34,448 nt of DNA from JAIOSM01 sp964593725 (GTDB lineage: Bacteria > Desulfobacterota > Desulfobacteria > Desulfobacterales > Desulfobacteraceae): the NCBI GenBank assembly GCA_964593725.1, contig CAZQJS010000033.1, positions 1 to 34,448 of the forward strand. The letters run 5' to 3'. The notes below the pieces were generated by a model. The model was not told the origin of the DNA, ran no database searches, and saw nothing but the letters and a program-made list of their open reading frames with translations. Position 1 is the stretch's first letter. Every line of letters starts with the position of its first letter. Shown one piece after another: positions 23,314 to 32,594 of the stretch. The position numbers and the translations under genes are program-made.

Positions 23314-24870
23314 ATGATAAAAAATAAAAAATACTTTACAACCCCGATTTATTATGTCAATGCCCGGCCCCACCTTGGGCATGCTTACACTTCCATTGTA
23401 ACCGACATTGCAGCAAGATTCAGCAGAATGTGCAGCCTTGACACATACTTTCTCACAGGAACCGACGAGCATGGGGATAAAATTGTCCAGGCTGCTGAAA
23501 AACAGGGGGCAACACCCAGGGAGTATGTGGATGAAATAAGCGGCCTTTTCCAGGGCCTGCTGCCTGAACTCAATATAAGCAATAACGATTTCATCCGCAC
23601 AACTGATGACAGACATATCAAAGTTGTAAAAGAGATACTTTCAAAAATCCATGACGCGGGTGACATCTATTTCAGCAGCTATGAAGGGTTGTACTGTGTG
23701 GGATGTGAGCGGTTCTACCAGGAAAGAGAGCTTGTTGACGGCAAATGCCCGGATCATAATACTGAACCTAAGAGAGTAAAAGAGTCCAATTATTTTTTCT
23801 CCATGGGGAAATACCAGGACTGGCTCATAGACCATATTAAGAGCAATCCTGATTTCATACGGCCTGAACAGTATAAAAATGAAATCCTTTCATTCCTCAG
23901 GGAACCCCTTGAAGACCTCTGTATTTCAAGACCCAAATCACGCCTCACATGGGGTATTACCCTGCCCTTTGACAAAGAGTATGTAACCTATGTATGGTTT
24001 GATGCACTGGTCAACTATATATCAGGTCTCGGCTTTCCACATGGGGAGCTTTTCAGTAAATTCTGGGGAAGCTGTGAACATTTTGTGGCAAAGGATATAA
24101 TAAAACCCCATGGAATTTACTGGCCCACAATGCTCAAGGCAGCTGGAATAGATATATATCAACATTTAAATGTACATGGTTTCTGGAATGTTTCAGGAAG
24201 CAAAATGTCAAAAAGTATTGGTAATGTAACTGATCCCTTTGAGATCATTGAACGTTTCGGGCTTGATCAGTTCAGGTATTTCCTTGCAAGGGAGATGAGC
24301 TTTGGCCTGGATGCAAATTTCACAGAAGATACTCTGGTATCAAGGATTAATTCTGACCTTGCCAATGACCTTGGCAATCTTCTCTCCCGTGTATTATCAA
24401 TGGTCCATAGGTATTTTGACGGGATCATACCTGCACCGGACAAAGGGATTGACAATCAAACTGGCATCTCACTTGAAAAGGATGCAGACACCTGTATAAA
24501 AATCTTTAAAGAAAAAATGGAAAACATTGAGTTTCATAAGAGTATATCTGTTATATGGGATTTTATCAGCACAATGAATAAATACATTGACACAAATACT
24601 CCCTGGACACTTGCAAAGGATGAAGCAGACAGGAGCAAACTTGAGACAGTGCTTTTTAACCTCATGGAAGGATTAAGAGTTGTGGCAGCCCTTATCTATC
24701 CAGTCATGCCGGATACATGTACACGCATGCATGATGCCTTAGGCCTTGAAGTAAGTCAGGATGGCCAGGCACCGCAGATTGACCGTATAAATCAATGGGG
24801 TCAGATAAAAAGCGGCATTAAAATAAATAAACCACCAATGTTATTCCCAAGAATAGATATGGCAGAATAA
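23314..24870 (+). CDS. metG: methionyl-tRNA synthetase
   Basis: A 518-residue class I synthetase. It has PHLGHAYTSI (the HIGH box region) near residue 18, a single zinc knuckle of the form CVGC ... CPDH at about 130-150, FWNVSGSKMSKSIGN carrying the KMSKS loop, and an anticodon-binding helical domain that ends with PRIDM. It charges tRNA-Met. It stops after the anticodon domain, so it lacks the C-terminal Trbp111-like tRNA-binding domain found in many longer MetRS proteins. No leader or T-box signal is seen; the gene is inside the holB-ricT-metG operon. Confidence 0.96.
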   Translation: MIKNKKYFTTPIYYVNARPHLGHAYTSIVTDIAARFSRMCSLDTYFLTGTDEHGDKIVQAAEKQGATPREYVDEISGLFQGLLPELNISNNDFIRTTDDRHIKVVKEILSKIHDAGDIYFSSYEGLYCVGCERFYQERELVDGKCPDHNTEPKRVKESNYFFSMGKYQDWLIDHIKSNPDFIRPEQYKNEILSFLREPLEDLCISRPKSRLTWGITLPFDKEYVTYVWFDALVNYISGLGFPHGELFSKFWGSCEHFVAKDIIKPHGIYWPTMLKAAGIDIYQHLNVHGFWNVSGSKMSKSIGNVTDPFEIIERFGLDQFRYFLAREMSFGLDANFTEDTLVSRINSDLANDLGNLLSRVLSMVHRYFDGIIPAPDKGIDNQTGISLEKDADTCIKIFKEKMENIEFHKSISVIWDFISTMNKYIDTNTPWTLAKDEADRSKLETVLFNLMEGLRVVAALIYPVMPDTCTRMHDALGLEVSQDGQAPQIDRINQWGQIKSGIKINKPPMLFPRIDMAE

Positions 24871-24905
24871 TATAACACCCATATATCTGAACAGACAATT
24901 CTCCT

Positions 24906-26294
24906 TTGAATAGCTATTTAAGACAATATACATGGCAGATGCTTAAAAGGCAGACAAACGCCATAACCCGCCGGAAAAGAAAAGAGAAATTTAAAAAATC
25001 CCTTAAATCCACACTATATGCATGTACAATTATTGTTTCAATTCTGACTGCCGGCATGGGGTTCAATCTATTATATTCTTTAATCTTTACAGGCGGCAGG
25101 GCTGATATCAAAACCCAGCAGCAAAACCCAGGACTTGAAACAGATGAAAGTTCTGTTTACCCACGACTTACCACTGCGGAAATCAGAAAATTTCTTGAAA
25201 ATAAAGAGCTCCTGAATTCAGAAGAAAAAATCTTTACAACCACTTTAAAGGATAAGACCTATACAGTCACCACATCTTTTAACCTTAGTTTACAAAAATT
25301 CCTTGTTAAAAAACTTGAAAGATTAAAAAAGCTTACCAGAGGAAAACCCCGGCGCATTGCCATGGTTGTAATGGAGCCAGACTCAGGCAAAATACTCTCA
25401 CTTGCAGGCTTTGATCTGCTGCACCCCGGGACCAACCCATGTTTTAACGGCAACTTTCCTGCAGCAAGTATATTTAAGATCATCACGGCATCGGCAGCAG
25501 TTGAGGAGTTGGGCTTTAAAGCAGATACACAGCTTTATTTCAACGGAAACAAATATACCCTGTATAAAAACCAGCTTAAAAACATAAAAAATAAATATAC
25601 AAGTAAGATATCCTTTGCAAAGGCATTTGCAGAGTCTGTAAACCCGGTTTTTGGAAAAATCGGAAAAAACCGTCTTAAAAACGAAATCCTTGAAAAATAT
25701 GTAAAAAGATTCGGGTTTAATAAAGATATTGATTCAGAGCTGAAATACGGACCCAACAGGATTGAAATCACTGATAATCCATATGAATGGGCTGAAATAG
25801 GATGCGGATTTAATAATTCAACCACCATATCTCCGCTCTACGGTGCAGTTCTGGCAAGCTGTATAATCAATGACGGTAAAAAGGCTACACCTTCAATTGT
25901 TGAAAAAATAGTAGACTCAAAAAATGAAATAATCTATGATAACAGAGCTGAAAAGGCTGACACCATTATAACAAAAAAGACTGCATCAATAGTTCAAACC
26001 CTGATGCACAAAACAATAGAAAAGGGCACAGCAAGGAAAGCCTTCAGAGGATATAGAAAGGACAAAGTTCTTTCAAGGCTTGTGATAGGTGGTAAAACAG
26101 GCTCCATATATAATAAAAAACATACTGTAAAATATGACTGGTTCACAGGATTTGCCAAAAGGAAAACTTGGAAAAAAGATGAAAAAAATGATATGATTGC
26201 CATCTCGATTGTTGTGGGGCATGGTGATTACATCGGCACAAGGGCTTGTAAATATGGAAAAATGATAATTAAGGAGTATTACAAAAATATTTAA
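24906..26294 (+). CDS. membrane-anchored penicillin-binding transpeptidase
   Basis: A 462-residue protein with a basic cytoplasmic N terminus, one membrane helix (about 36-60), and a periplasmic transpeptidase domain. Active-site motifs are intact: SIFK (188-191) with nucleophile Ser188, SVN (244-246), and KTGS (397-400). The stretch between the helix and the catalytic domain is only about 90 residues, so a full class B pedestal or a glycosyltransferase domain is missing. It would crosslink peptidoglycan. The TTG start at 24906 has no good ribosome site; ATG at residue 12 is an alternative. It ends 16 bases before the giant GlmS-like gene. Confidence 0.85.
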   Translation: MNSYLRQYTWQMLKRQTNAITRRKRKEKFKKSLKSTLYACTIIVSILTAGMGFNLLYSLIFTGGRADIKTQQQNPGLETDESSVYPRLTTAEIRKFLENKELLNSEEKIFTTTLKDKTYTVTTSFNLSLQKFLVKKLERLKKLTRGKPRRIAMVVMEPDSGKILSLAGFDLLHPGTNPCFNGNFPAASIFKIITASAAVEELGFKADTQLYFNGNKYTLYKNQLKNIKNKYTSKISFAKAFAESVNPVFGKIGKNRLKNEILEKYVKRFGFNKDIDSELKYGPNRIEITDNPYEWAEIGCGFNNSTTISPLYGAVLASCIINDGKKATPSIVEKIVDSKNEIIYDNRAEKADTIITKKTASIVQTLMHKTIEKGTARKAFRGYRKDKVLSRLVIGGKTGSIYNKKHTVKYDWFTGFAKRKTWKKDEKNDMIAISIVVGHGDYIGTRACKYGKMIIKEYYKNI

Positions 26295-26310
26295 ACTCTT
26301 TTGGAGGAAT

Positions 26311-29300
26311 ATGAAATTCAAGAAGATTTTAAACAACCTTTTATCCATTAAAATTGAAATGGGAATATCCATTGACAGGGCAGCCGATAACTCAATAATA
26401 TTCTTTCCATACTATCCAGGCAGACTCAACTGCGGCATTTCCGCCCTTGTGGCATATAAAGGGAAAAGCAGTAAGTATAAACCGGATATGATCAGGGATT
26501 TGGAAAACCTGGTTAAAACCATTAAAAAAAAAAACCTGGTATCTGAATCCAAAAAAATCATAGAATCAATTGATGCAAACTATCTTGGGGGATCAGACAA
26601 CCTTACAAAACTCCTGGAAAAAGCCCATGATCTCAGGAAACAGGAGTATTTTCTTGCACTGTTTTCAGACAGCAGCCTGGAAAACCGTATAAAAAAAACA
26701 GCAGGGCACCTGTCTGACATCATCAATAATGAGACCAATGCCTTTAAACAGGAAATGACAAACTTATCCCTTGAGGATGTTAAAACGATCTCCCACCGCC
26801 TTGAAAAATTGCGGGATACCTGGTGGTGTCTTGAAAAAGAGACCCTTGATAATCTGGAAAAAGTCAAAAACCTTGGGATGCGTTATCCCGGATCAAAGGC
26901 TGCTGCCAGCAGATCAATCCAGGTTTTCAAACAGATAAATGCTGTTCTGAACAGTATAGACCGACTCGAGGTAAGGGGAAGGGACTCAGCCGGCATATCA
27001 CTGATATTTACATTTAAAAAACCTGAATTTGAAAAATTAAGATCTGCCCTGAAGGAAGAAGGGCTCTCTGATATTTTAAAACAGAGAACAAATAACCGGG
27101 TACTTAAAAATAACTGCATCACCATCCATGACTCATATCCCGATGGAAACGATAATGGTGACAATAATAATGGCACTGGTCATTTAATTACAATATCACT
27201 TGTATACAAAACTGCTTCAGTAATCGGCGCCCTTGGGGATAACATTAAATTTTTAAGAACCCAGGTGAAAAACGATAAACTTCTGCACCTTGTCACCTGT
27301 CATAACTATCTGTTCCATACCATCTCATCCCATACAAGATGGGCATCGGTTGGTGATATTTCCGAAGCAAACTGCCATCCGGTTGACAATACTCCCTGGG
27401 ATAAACTGATTAAAAAAAGCGGTATAATCCATGTGAGCCTGAACGGTGATATTGATAACTATCTGGAACTTAAAAAAGAGTATGAATCACGGTATGATCA
27501 AATCCACCCTGAAATTACAACAGATACAAAACTTATCCCGCTCCAGATTGAACACCATCTGAAACAGGGAAACAGCATTGAAGAATCTTTCAGGCTTGCC
27601 GTAAACAATTTCCAGGGTTCCCATGCCATAAGCATGCACACAGACCTTGCCCCTGACAAATTATTCCTTGCCCAGAAAGGCAGCGGCCAGGCAATATTTG
27701 TGGGCATTGCACCTGACCATTATGTGGCTGCATCAGAACTCTATGGAATAATCGAAGAGACCCGCTCCTTTATCAAGCTGCAGGGTGAAGACAAGGGACA
27801 GATAGTTATCTTGAGCCAGAATTCCCATGGGTCTGTTTCAGGCATAGAATCATTCTTTTATGATAAAACACCCATCACAATAAAAGAATCTGATATCCAG
27901 ACAAGTGATATCTCATCCAGGGATATTGACCGCCAGGATTTCCCCCACTATTTTTTAAAGGAAATATCAGAAGCCCCTGGTTCAGTTGAAAAGACCCTTG
28001 AAAACAAATGGAAAACAATTGACAGCACAGATGGAGACAACCTTTATAAAATAGTTTTAAACGATTCTGTAATACCAGGTTCACTTTTAAAGGCTTTTAA
28101 GCAGAATAAGATAAAAAAAATCTTCTTCATCGGCCAGGGAACAGCTGGGGTTGCAGCCCAGGGTTGTGCTGATCTTTTAAAATATTATCTTTCTGACCTG
28201 GATATTGAAATTAAAGCTTTAAAGGCTTCCGAGCTTTCCGGATTTGCAATATCTGACCAGACTTCCTGCAATATCATGGAAAATGAACTGGTTGTGGGCA
28301 TCAGCCAGTCAGGCACAACCACGGATACCAACCGTACCATTGATATGGTTAAAGCATGCGGTGCCCATACGCTATGCATTGTAAACCGGAGAGACTCTGA
28401 TCTTACCTTTAAAACCGATGGTGTTCTTTACACAAGCAGTGGAAGGGATATTGAGATGTCAGTTGCATCAACCAAAGCTTTTTATTCTCAAATCACTGCA
28501 GGTGCAATCCTGGGACTTCACATTGCAACCATATGCAAAGCAAGAACAGACAGGTTTATAACAGATGAAATAAATGAACTTGCCTCCCTGCCTGGTAAGA
28601 TGAGAGAAATACTTTCAATGAAGGATAAGATTAAAAAATCAGCCTATGATGTGGCTGTATCAAAGGAGAGCTGGGCAGTTGTTGGAAGCGGATCAAATAA
28701 AACCTCAGCCGACGAGATAAGAATAAAACTGAGTGAACTTTGTTATAAAACCATATCCTCGGATTTTACAGAGGATAAAAAACATATTGACCTTTCAGCA
28801 GAACCACTTATCATTATATGCGCTGCAGGCACCAGGGAGAATGTCCTTGCTGATATTATAAAGGATACCGCCATATTTGACGCCCATAAAGCAACCCCTG
28901 TTGTAATTACTCAGAAAGGAGAAGACAGGTTTGATCCTTATTCAAAAAACATCTTTAAAATCCCCGGTACAAAGGAACACCTGGCTCCGGTGCTCAACAC
29001 CCTTGTGGGACATCTCTGGGGGTATTATGCTGCCCTTGCAATAAACAAAGGCTCAAGTTTTATATACTCAAGTAAACTTAAGATAGAAGAAGTCTTTAAT
29101 GAATTTATCAATAATGGAAATGATATATATGAAACCCTTCTTGAAAAAAAATTCAGGGAAGAAGTGATCCAGTTCTATTATGAATTCTCCAAAAGACGAA
29201 AAGAGAATAAATTTCCGGCAATAATGGGTCTTAACACTGCAACCGACATCACCCTTTTGTCAAAATACCTTGCAGGCAGACTTCCCATCTCTGATTTTGA

Positions 29301-30048
29301 AATGGATTTTAAAGGCAAGGGAACTCCTGCCAACATGCTTGACACCTTTTTTAAAAGCCTTGGAAACGCTGTTAATATCATGGCAAGACCCGTGGATGCA
29401 ATAAAACACCAGGCAAAGACCGTTACAGTCGGAACCAGTAGAATAGTAGAAAGATTTGAGGGCATTGTATTTGATGAAATTGCAGGCTATGGCATTGCAA
29501 TTTCCCGTATAACCAATAAAAACGTTGTGGTTATAAAAAATATCCAGGAGATATTATCAAGGGTTAAGGGCAGCCTTTTATATAAAATATCCGGCCTTGA
29601 CCTCCTGGGGGGGCCCACACAAAATACAAAAATAAAGGTCATAAGCAAGAAGGGGTCTGTTAAAAACGCTGTTTCCAGGGCAGAAAGTGATCCAAGGCTC
29701 AAGGGAACCAAAAATATCATTGTAAGGGAGGGTAATGTCTACCTTGGCAAGGGCAGAAAAGATGGAAGAAAAATCCTTGTTATTCCTGTACTTTCAGCAT
29801 CATCTGCCACTCCAACCAGGACAGAACATATCCTCTCCCTGGACATTGATTTTAAGGATGATAAAGAAGTTACACTCCTTAAAAAAATAAAAGGACTTGG
29901 CGGCAAATTCATCAGAATTAAAGATCTTGTGCTTGAGTCGGCAAACTTTAAATGGGATGACAAGCTCCTGAACCTTGTAACAACAGAAGAATTGTTTGGT
30001 GACCCGGCAGAAACAACAGCTGAATCAATTATTAAAAAATATAAATAA
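26311..30048 (+). CDS. giant GlmS-like glutamine-fructose-6-phosphate aminotransferase (1245 residues)
   Basis: About twice the length of normal GlmS (about 600). A 40-residue leader precedes Cys41 in LNCGISALV, the glutaminase nucleophile. A helical insertion (about 52-215) separates this from RLEVRGRDSAGIS. Other glutaminase residues are kept: HTRWAS with Arg343, LNGDIDNY with Asn378 and Gly379, TTDTK with Asp405. The first SIS domain (about 590-740) has SQSGTT at 665-670 and MSVASTKAF. The second (about 780-915) has KLSE with Glu809 and DKKH with His825, matching Glu488 and His504 of E. coli GlmS. The GlmS C-terminal signature with its catalytic Lys is at QAKTVTV (Lys1036), after a 110-residue insertion. 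A 205-residue extension of unknown fold follows. It should make glucosamine-6-phosphate for cell-wall sugars. The residue mapping is by eye. Confidence 0.85.
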   Translation: MKFKKILNNLLSIKIEMGISIDRAADNSIIFFPYYPGRLNCGISALVAYKGKSSKYKPDMIRDLENLVKTIKKKNLVSESKKIIESIDANYLGGSDNLTKLLEKAHDLRKQEYFLALFSDSSLENRIKKTAGHLSDIINNETNAFKQEMTNLSLEDVKTISHRLEKLRDTWWCLEKETLDNLEKVKNLGMRYPGSKAAASRSIQVFKQINAVLNSIDRLEVRGRDSAGISLIFTFKKPEFEKLRSALKEEGLSDILKQRTNNRVLKNNCITIHDSYPDGNDNGDNNNGTGHLITISLVYKTASVIGALGDNIKFLRTQVKNDKLLHLVTCHNYLFHTISSHTRWASVGDISEANCHPVDNTPWDKLIKKSGIIHVSLNGDIDNYLELKKEYESRYDQIHPEITTDTKLIPLQIEHHLKQGNSIEESFRLAVNNFQGSHAISMHTDLAPDKLFLAQKGSGQAIFVGIAPDHYVAASELYGIIEETRSFIKLQGEDKGQIVILSQNSHGSVSGIESFFYDKTPITIKESDIQTSDISSRDIDRQDFPHYFLKEISEAPGSVEKTLENKWKTIDSTDGDNLYKIVLNDSVIPGSLLKAFKQNKIKKIFFIGQGTAGVAAQGCADLLKYYLSDLDIEIKALKASELSGFAISDQTSCNIMENELVVGISQSGTTTDTNRTIDMVKACGAHTLCIVNRRDSDLTFKTDGVLYTSSGRDIEMSVASTKAFYSQITAGAILGLHIATICKARTDRFITDEINELASLPGKMREILSMKDKIKKSAYDVAVSKESWAVVGSGSNKTSADEIRIKLSELCYKTISSDFTEDKKHIDLSAEPLIIICAAGTRENVLADIIKDTAIFDAHKATPVVITQKGEDRFDPYSKNIFKIPGTKEHLAPVLNTLVGHLWGYYAALAINKGSSFIYSSKLKIEEVFNEFINNGNDIYETLLEKKFREEVIQFYYEFSKRRKENKFPAIMGLNTATDITLLSKYLAGRLPISDFEMDFKGKGTPANMLDTFFKSLGNAVNIMARPVDAIKHQAKTVTVGTSRIVERFEGIVFDEIAGYGIAISRITNKNVVVIKNIQEILSRVKGSLLYKISGLDLLGGPTQNTKIKVISKKGSVKNAVSRAESDPRLKGTKNIIVREGNVYLGKGRKDGRKILVIPVLSASSATPTRTEHILSLDIDFKDDKEVTLLKKIKGLGGKFIRIKDLVLESANFKWDDKLLNLVTTEELFGDPAETTAESIIKKYK

Positions 30049-30052
30049 CAGC

Positions 30053-31699
30053 TTACTTTTTTTTCTGTTTGTTCTTCAACGATGCCTTAACAAACTCCCT
30101 GAAAAGGGGGTGGGGATCATCGGGCCTGGATTTAAACTCAGGATGGAACTGACATCCTAAAAACCATGGATGATCTTCTAATTCCACAATCTCCACAAGT
30201 TCATTGTCAGGAGAGACTCCACTTACAACAAGCCCTGCTTTTTTAAAGGTTTCAAGGTATTCATTGTTAAACTCATATCTATGCCTGTGCCGTTCGGAAA
30301 TATTTTCTGTTTTATAGGCTTTCCGGGCCAGGGTGTCCTGCTTCAGAACACATGAATATGCTCCAAGGCGCATTGTTCCACCCTTGTCTGAAGATTCGTC
30401 CCTTTTTTCAACTTTCTGGGTTCTTTCGTCAAACCACTCCTTCATGAGATATATTACTGGAAAAGGTGTTGAAAGATCGAACTCTTCACTATTGGCATCC
30501 TCCATTGTACAAAGATGCCTTGCAAATTCAATAACGGCAACATGCATGCCAAGGCATATTCCGAAAAAAGGAACTCCTTTTTCCCTTGCATATTGCACGG
30601 CAAGTATTTTCCCTTCCACGCCCCGGGCACCAAAGCCTCCAGGCACAAGAATACCATCAACATCAGAAAACAATTTTTCCTTATTGTCATCCTTTACAGT
30701 TGAAGAATCCACATATTTAAGATTTACTTTTGCATCACTTGATATGCCGCCATGGGTCAGGGCTTCATTCAGGCTTTTATATGATTCTGTAAGGTCAACA
30801 TATTTACCAACAATTGCAATGGTCAGGGAGAATCTCGGGTTTTTTATTTTTTCAACAAGCTCTTCCCATTTCTCAAGTCTGGGATTTCTTGCCCAGATGT
30901 TCAATTTTTGAAGGATTTTATCCCCAAGTCCTTCTTTATTATAAATCAGGGGCACTTCATATATGCAGCTCACATCCTTTGCTGTAAACACAGCATCTTT
31001 ATCCACATTACAAAAAAGTGATATTTTGGACTTTAAATCCTTTGAAAGAAACTTTTCAGTGCGGCAGAGCAGGATATCAGGCTGTATACCAATGCTTCGC
31101 AACTCCTTGACACTGTGCTGGGTCGGTTTGGTTTTCATCTCCCCTGCTGTCTTAATATACGGCACCAGTGTAAGATGGATATAAATGGCATTATTTGATC
31201 CCACATCACTTTTAAACTGCCGTATGGCTTCAAGAAAGGGAAGGGACTCAATGTCACCGATTGTGCCGCCTATTTCAACAATAACAACATCAGCAGTACC
31301 ATCCAGTAGAGTTATACTCTTCTTGATCTCATCGGTTATATGGGGAATTACCTGGACTGTTCCGCCAAGGTATTCGCCTTTGCGCTCCTTGGTAATGACA
31401 GAGTGATATATCTTACCTGTGGTAAAGTTATTATCCTGTCCAAGCTTTGCACTGGTAAACCTTTCATAATGCCCGAGGTCCAGGTCTGTTTCAGACCCGT
31501 CATCTGTAACATATACCTCTCCGTGCTGGAAAGGGTTCATTGTCCCAGGGTCAACATTAATATAAGGATCAAGCTTCTGAATTGTTACTGTGAGCCCTCT
31601 GCTTTCCAGCAGCAGTCCTATTGCGGCAGATGCCAGCCCTTTTCCAAGGGATGAAAGAACTCCCCCTGTAACAAATATATACTTGGTAGTTTCACCCAT
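30053..31699 (-). CDS. pyrG: CTP synthase
   Basis: A 548-residue enzyme of normal length that makes CTP from UTP, ATP and glutamine. The N-terminal synthase domain starts KYIFVTGGVLSSLGKGLASA and includes DPYINVDPGTMNPFQHGEV. The C-terminal class I glutamine amidotransferase has FFGICLGMH with the nucleophile Cys and CQFHPEF with the catalytic His and Glu. It lies at the end of eno-lolA-like-pyrG; pyrG and eno are neighbours in many bacteria. Its stop is four bases from the stop of the giant GlmS gene on the other strand. Confidence 0.98.
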   Translation of the reverse strand: MGETTKYIFVTGGVLSSLGKGLASAAIGLLLESRGLTVTIQKLDPYINVDPGTMNPFQHGEVYVTDDGSETDLDLGHYERFTSAKLGQDNNFTTGKIYHSVITKERKGEYLGGTVQVIPHITDEIKKSITLLDGTADVVIVEIGGTIGDIESLPFLEAIRQFKSDVGSNNAIYIHLTLVPYIKTAGEMKTKPTQHSVKELRSIGIQPDILLCRTEKFLSKDLKSKISLFCNVDKDAVFTAKDVSCIYEVPLIYNKEGLGDKILQKLNIWARNPRLEKWEELVEKIKNPRFSLTIAIVGKYVDLTESYKSLNEALTHGGISSDAKVNLKYVDSSTVKDDNKEKLFSDVDGILVPGGFGARGVEGKILAVQYAREKGVPFFGICLGMHVAVIEFARHLCTMEDANSEEFDLSTPFPVIYLMKEWFDERTQKVEKRDESSDKGGTMRLGAYSCVLKQDTLARKAYKTENISERHRHRYEFNNEYLETFKKAGLVVSGVSPDNELVEIVELEDHPWFLGCQFHPEFKSRPDDPHPLFREFVKASLKNKQKKK

Positions 31700-31721
31700 T
31701 TTGCCCCCATGTTATTAATAA

Positions 31722-32594
31722 TTATTCATATATATTTTTAAAATCTATAATACTTTTTTCAAGTTCACTTGATCTGTTTTCAACTGCCTCTGCCTCACTG
31801 TTCATACTACTGGATTCAGGGTAAATATTCTTAAGCCTTTTTACATTAAAAAAGTTTTTTTCAAAATCTGCCTCAAGCTCAAAGCTCTCAGCATCTATCC
31901 TGGAAAAGAGCAGGCCATCCAGATACATAACGATTTCCATGGGATACCATGTTCTGCTGATTTTTTTCCACTTTTTATAAAAAATATCCAGAAACATATT
32001 ATCCTTAAAAATTGTATACCGCCCCGGGAAACCAGTATCTTTTTCAACCCAGAAACTGGAGCTTAGGTGATCCTTTTCAGGAGGCGTGCCCACAACAAAA
32101 TATATCACACCATCATACCTTTTAAGGGAAGATGATTTTATATCCACTCCTGAGGATTTAAGCCTCTTTGTCAGTGATTCCGGTTTTCTGAAAAGAAGGA
32201 TATCCGTATATAAATCAGTGATGGATTTCTCTTTTGCCTCAATATACTCATCAATGATTTTGACAAATTGCCCCTTTGATTCCACACAAATCATATCATG
32301 ATAATCAGTTTCAGCTTCAGAACGGAATTTACCCGGATAGGAGAACCAGAGTTTTTCTTTTATCTCAATAAATTCCGGTTCTGCCTGAAAAGGATTGGTC
32401 TGAATTCCCCTGTTTAATTCCTGATAGATCTTTTTCTGCTGCACAACTTTCATGCCTACAGGTTCAACAATTTTCTCTGTTGCAAGGCTTATTATATCAT
32501 GGCTGCCGGGAATAAAGGCATGGGTTTCAGAACCGAGCCAAAACATATTTATAATAAATGCAAAAAACAGATATCCATAAAACCTTGAAATCAT
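31722..32594 (-). CDS. LolA-like exported outer-membrane lipoprotein carrier-type protein
   Basis: A 290-residue exported protein. The ATG at 32594 overlaps the eno stop as ATGA; the signal peptide runs to about residue 27 (LGSETHAF). The pattern IKEKLWFSYPGKFRSE followed by beta strands, a FWVEKDTGFPGRYTIF strand pair, WYPMEIVMYLDG and a late FF.VKRL strand resembles the LolA/LolB-like half-barrel fold that moves or scavenges lipids or lipoproteins. It is longer than classical LolA (about 200). The C-terminal tail is charged and Glu-rich. Assignment is to fold only. A longer start at 32624 would overlap eno more and break the signal peptide. Confidence 0.65.
   Translation of the reverse strand: MISRFYGYLFFAFIINMFWLGSETHAFIPGSHDIISLATEKIVEPVGMKVVQQKKIYQELNRGIQTNPFQAEPEFIEIKEKLWFSYPGKFRSEAETDYHDMICVESKGQFVKIIDEYIEAKEKSITDLYTDILLFRKPESLTKRLKSSGVDIKSSSLKRYDGVIYFVVGTPPEKDHLSSSFWVEKDTGFPGRYTIFKDNMFLDIFYKKWKKISRTWYPMEIVMYLDGLLFSRIDAESFELEADFEKNFFNVKRLKNIYPESSSMNSEAEAVENRSSELEKSIIDFKNIYE

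Noticed and set aside
23314..24870. Truncated metG
   Set aside because: The core enzyme is complete; many bacterial MetRS proteins naturally lack the C-terminal tRNA-binding domain.
26295..26310. Possible glmS-type ribozyme before the giant GlmS gene
   Set aside because: Only 16 bases separate it from the previous gene, far too short, and the space holds just a ribosome site.
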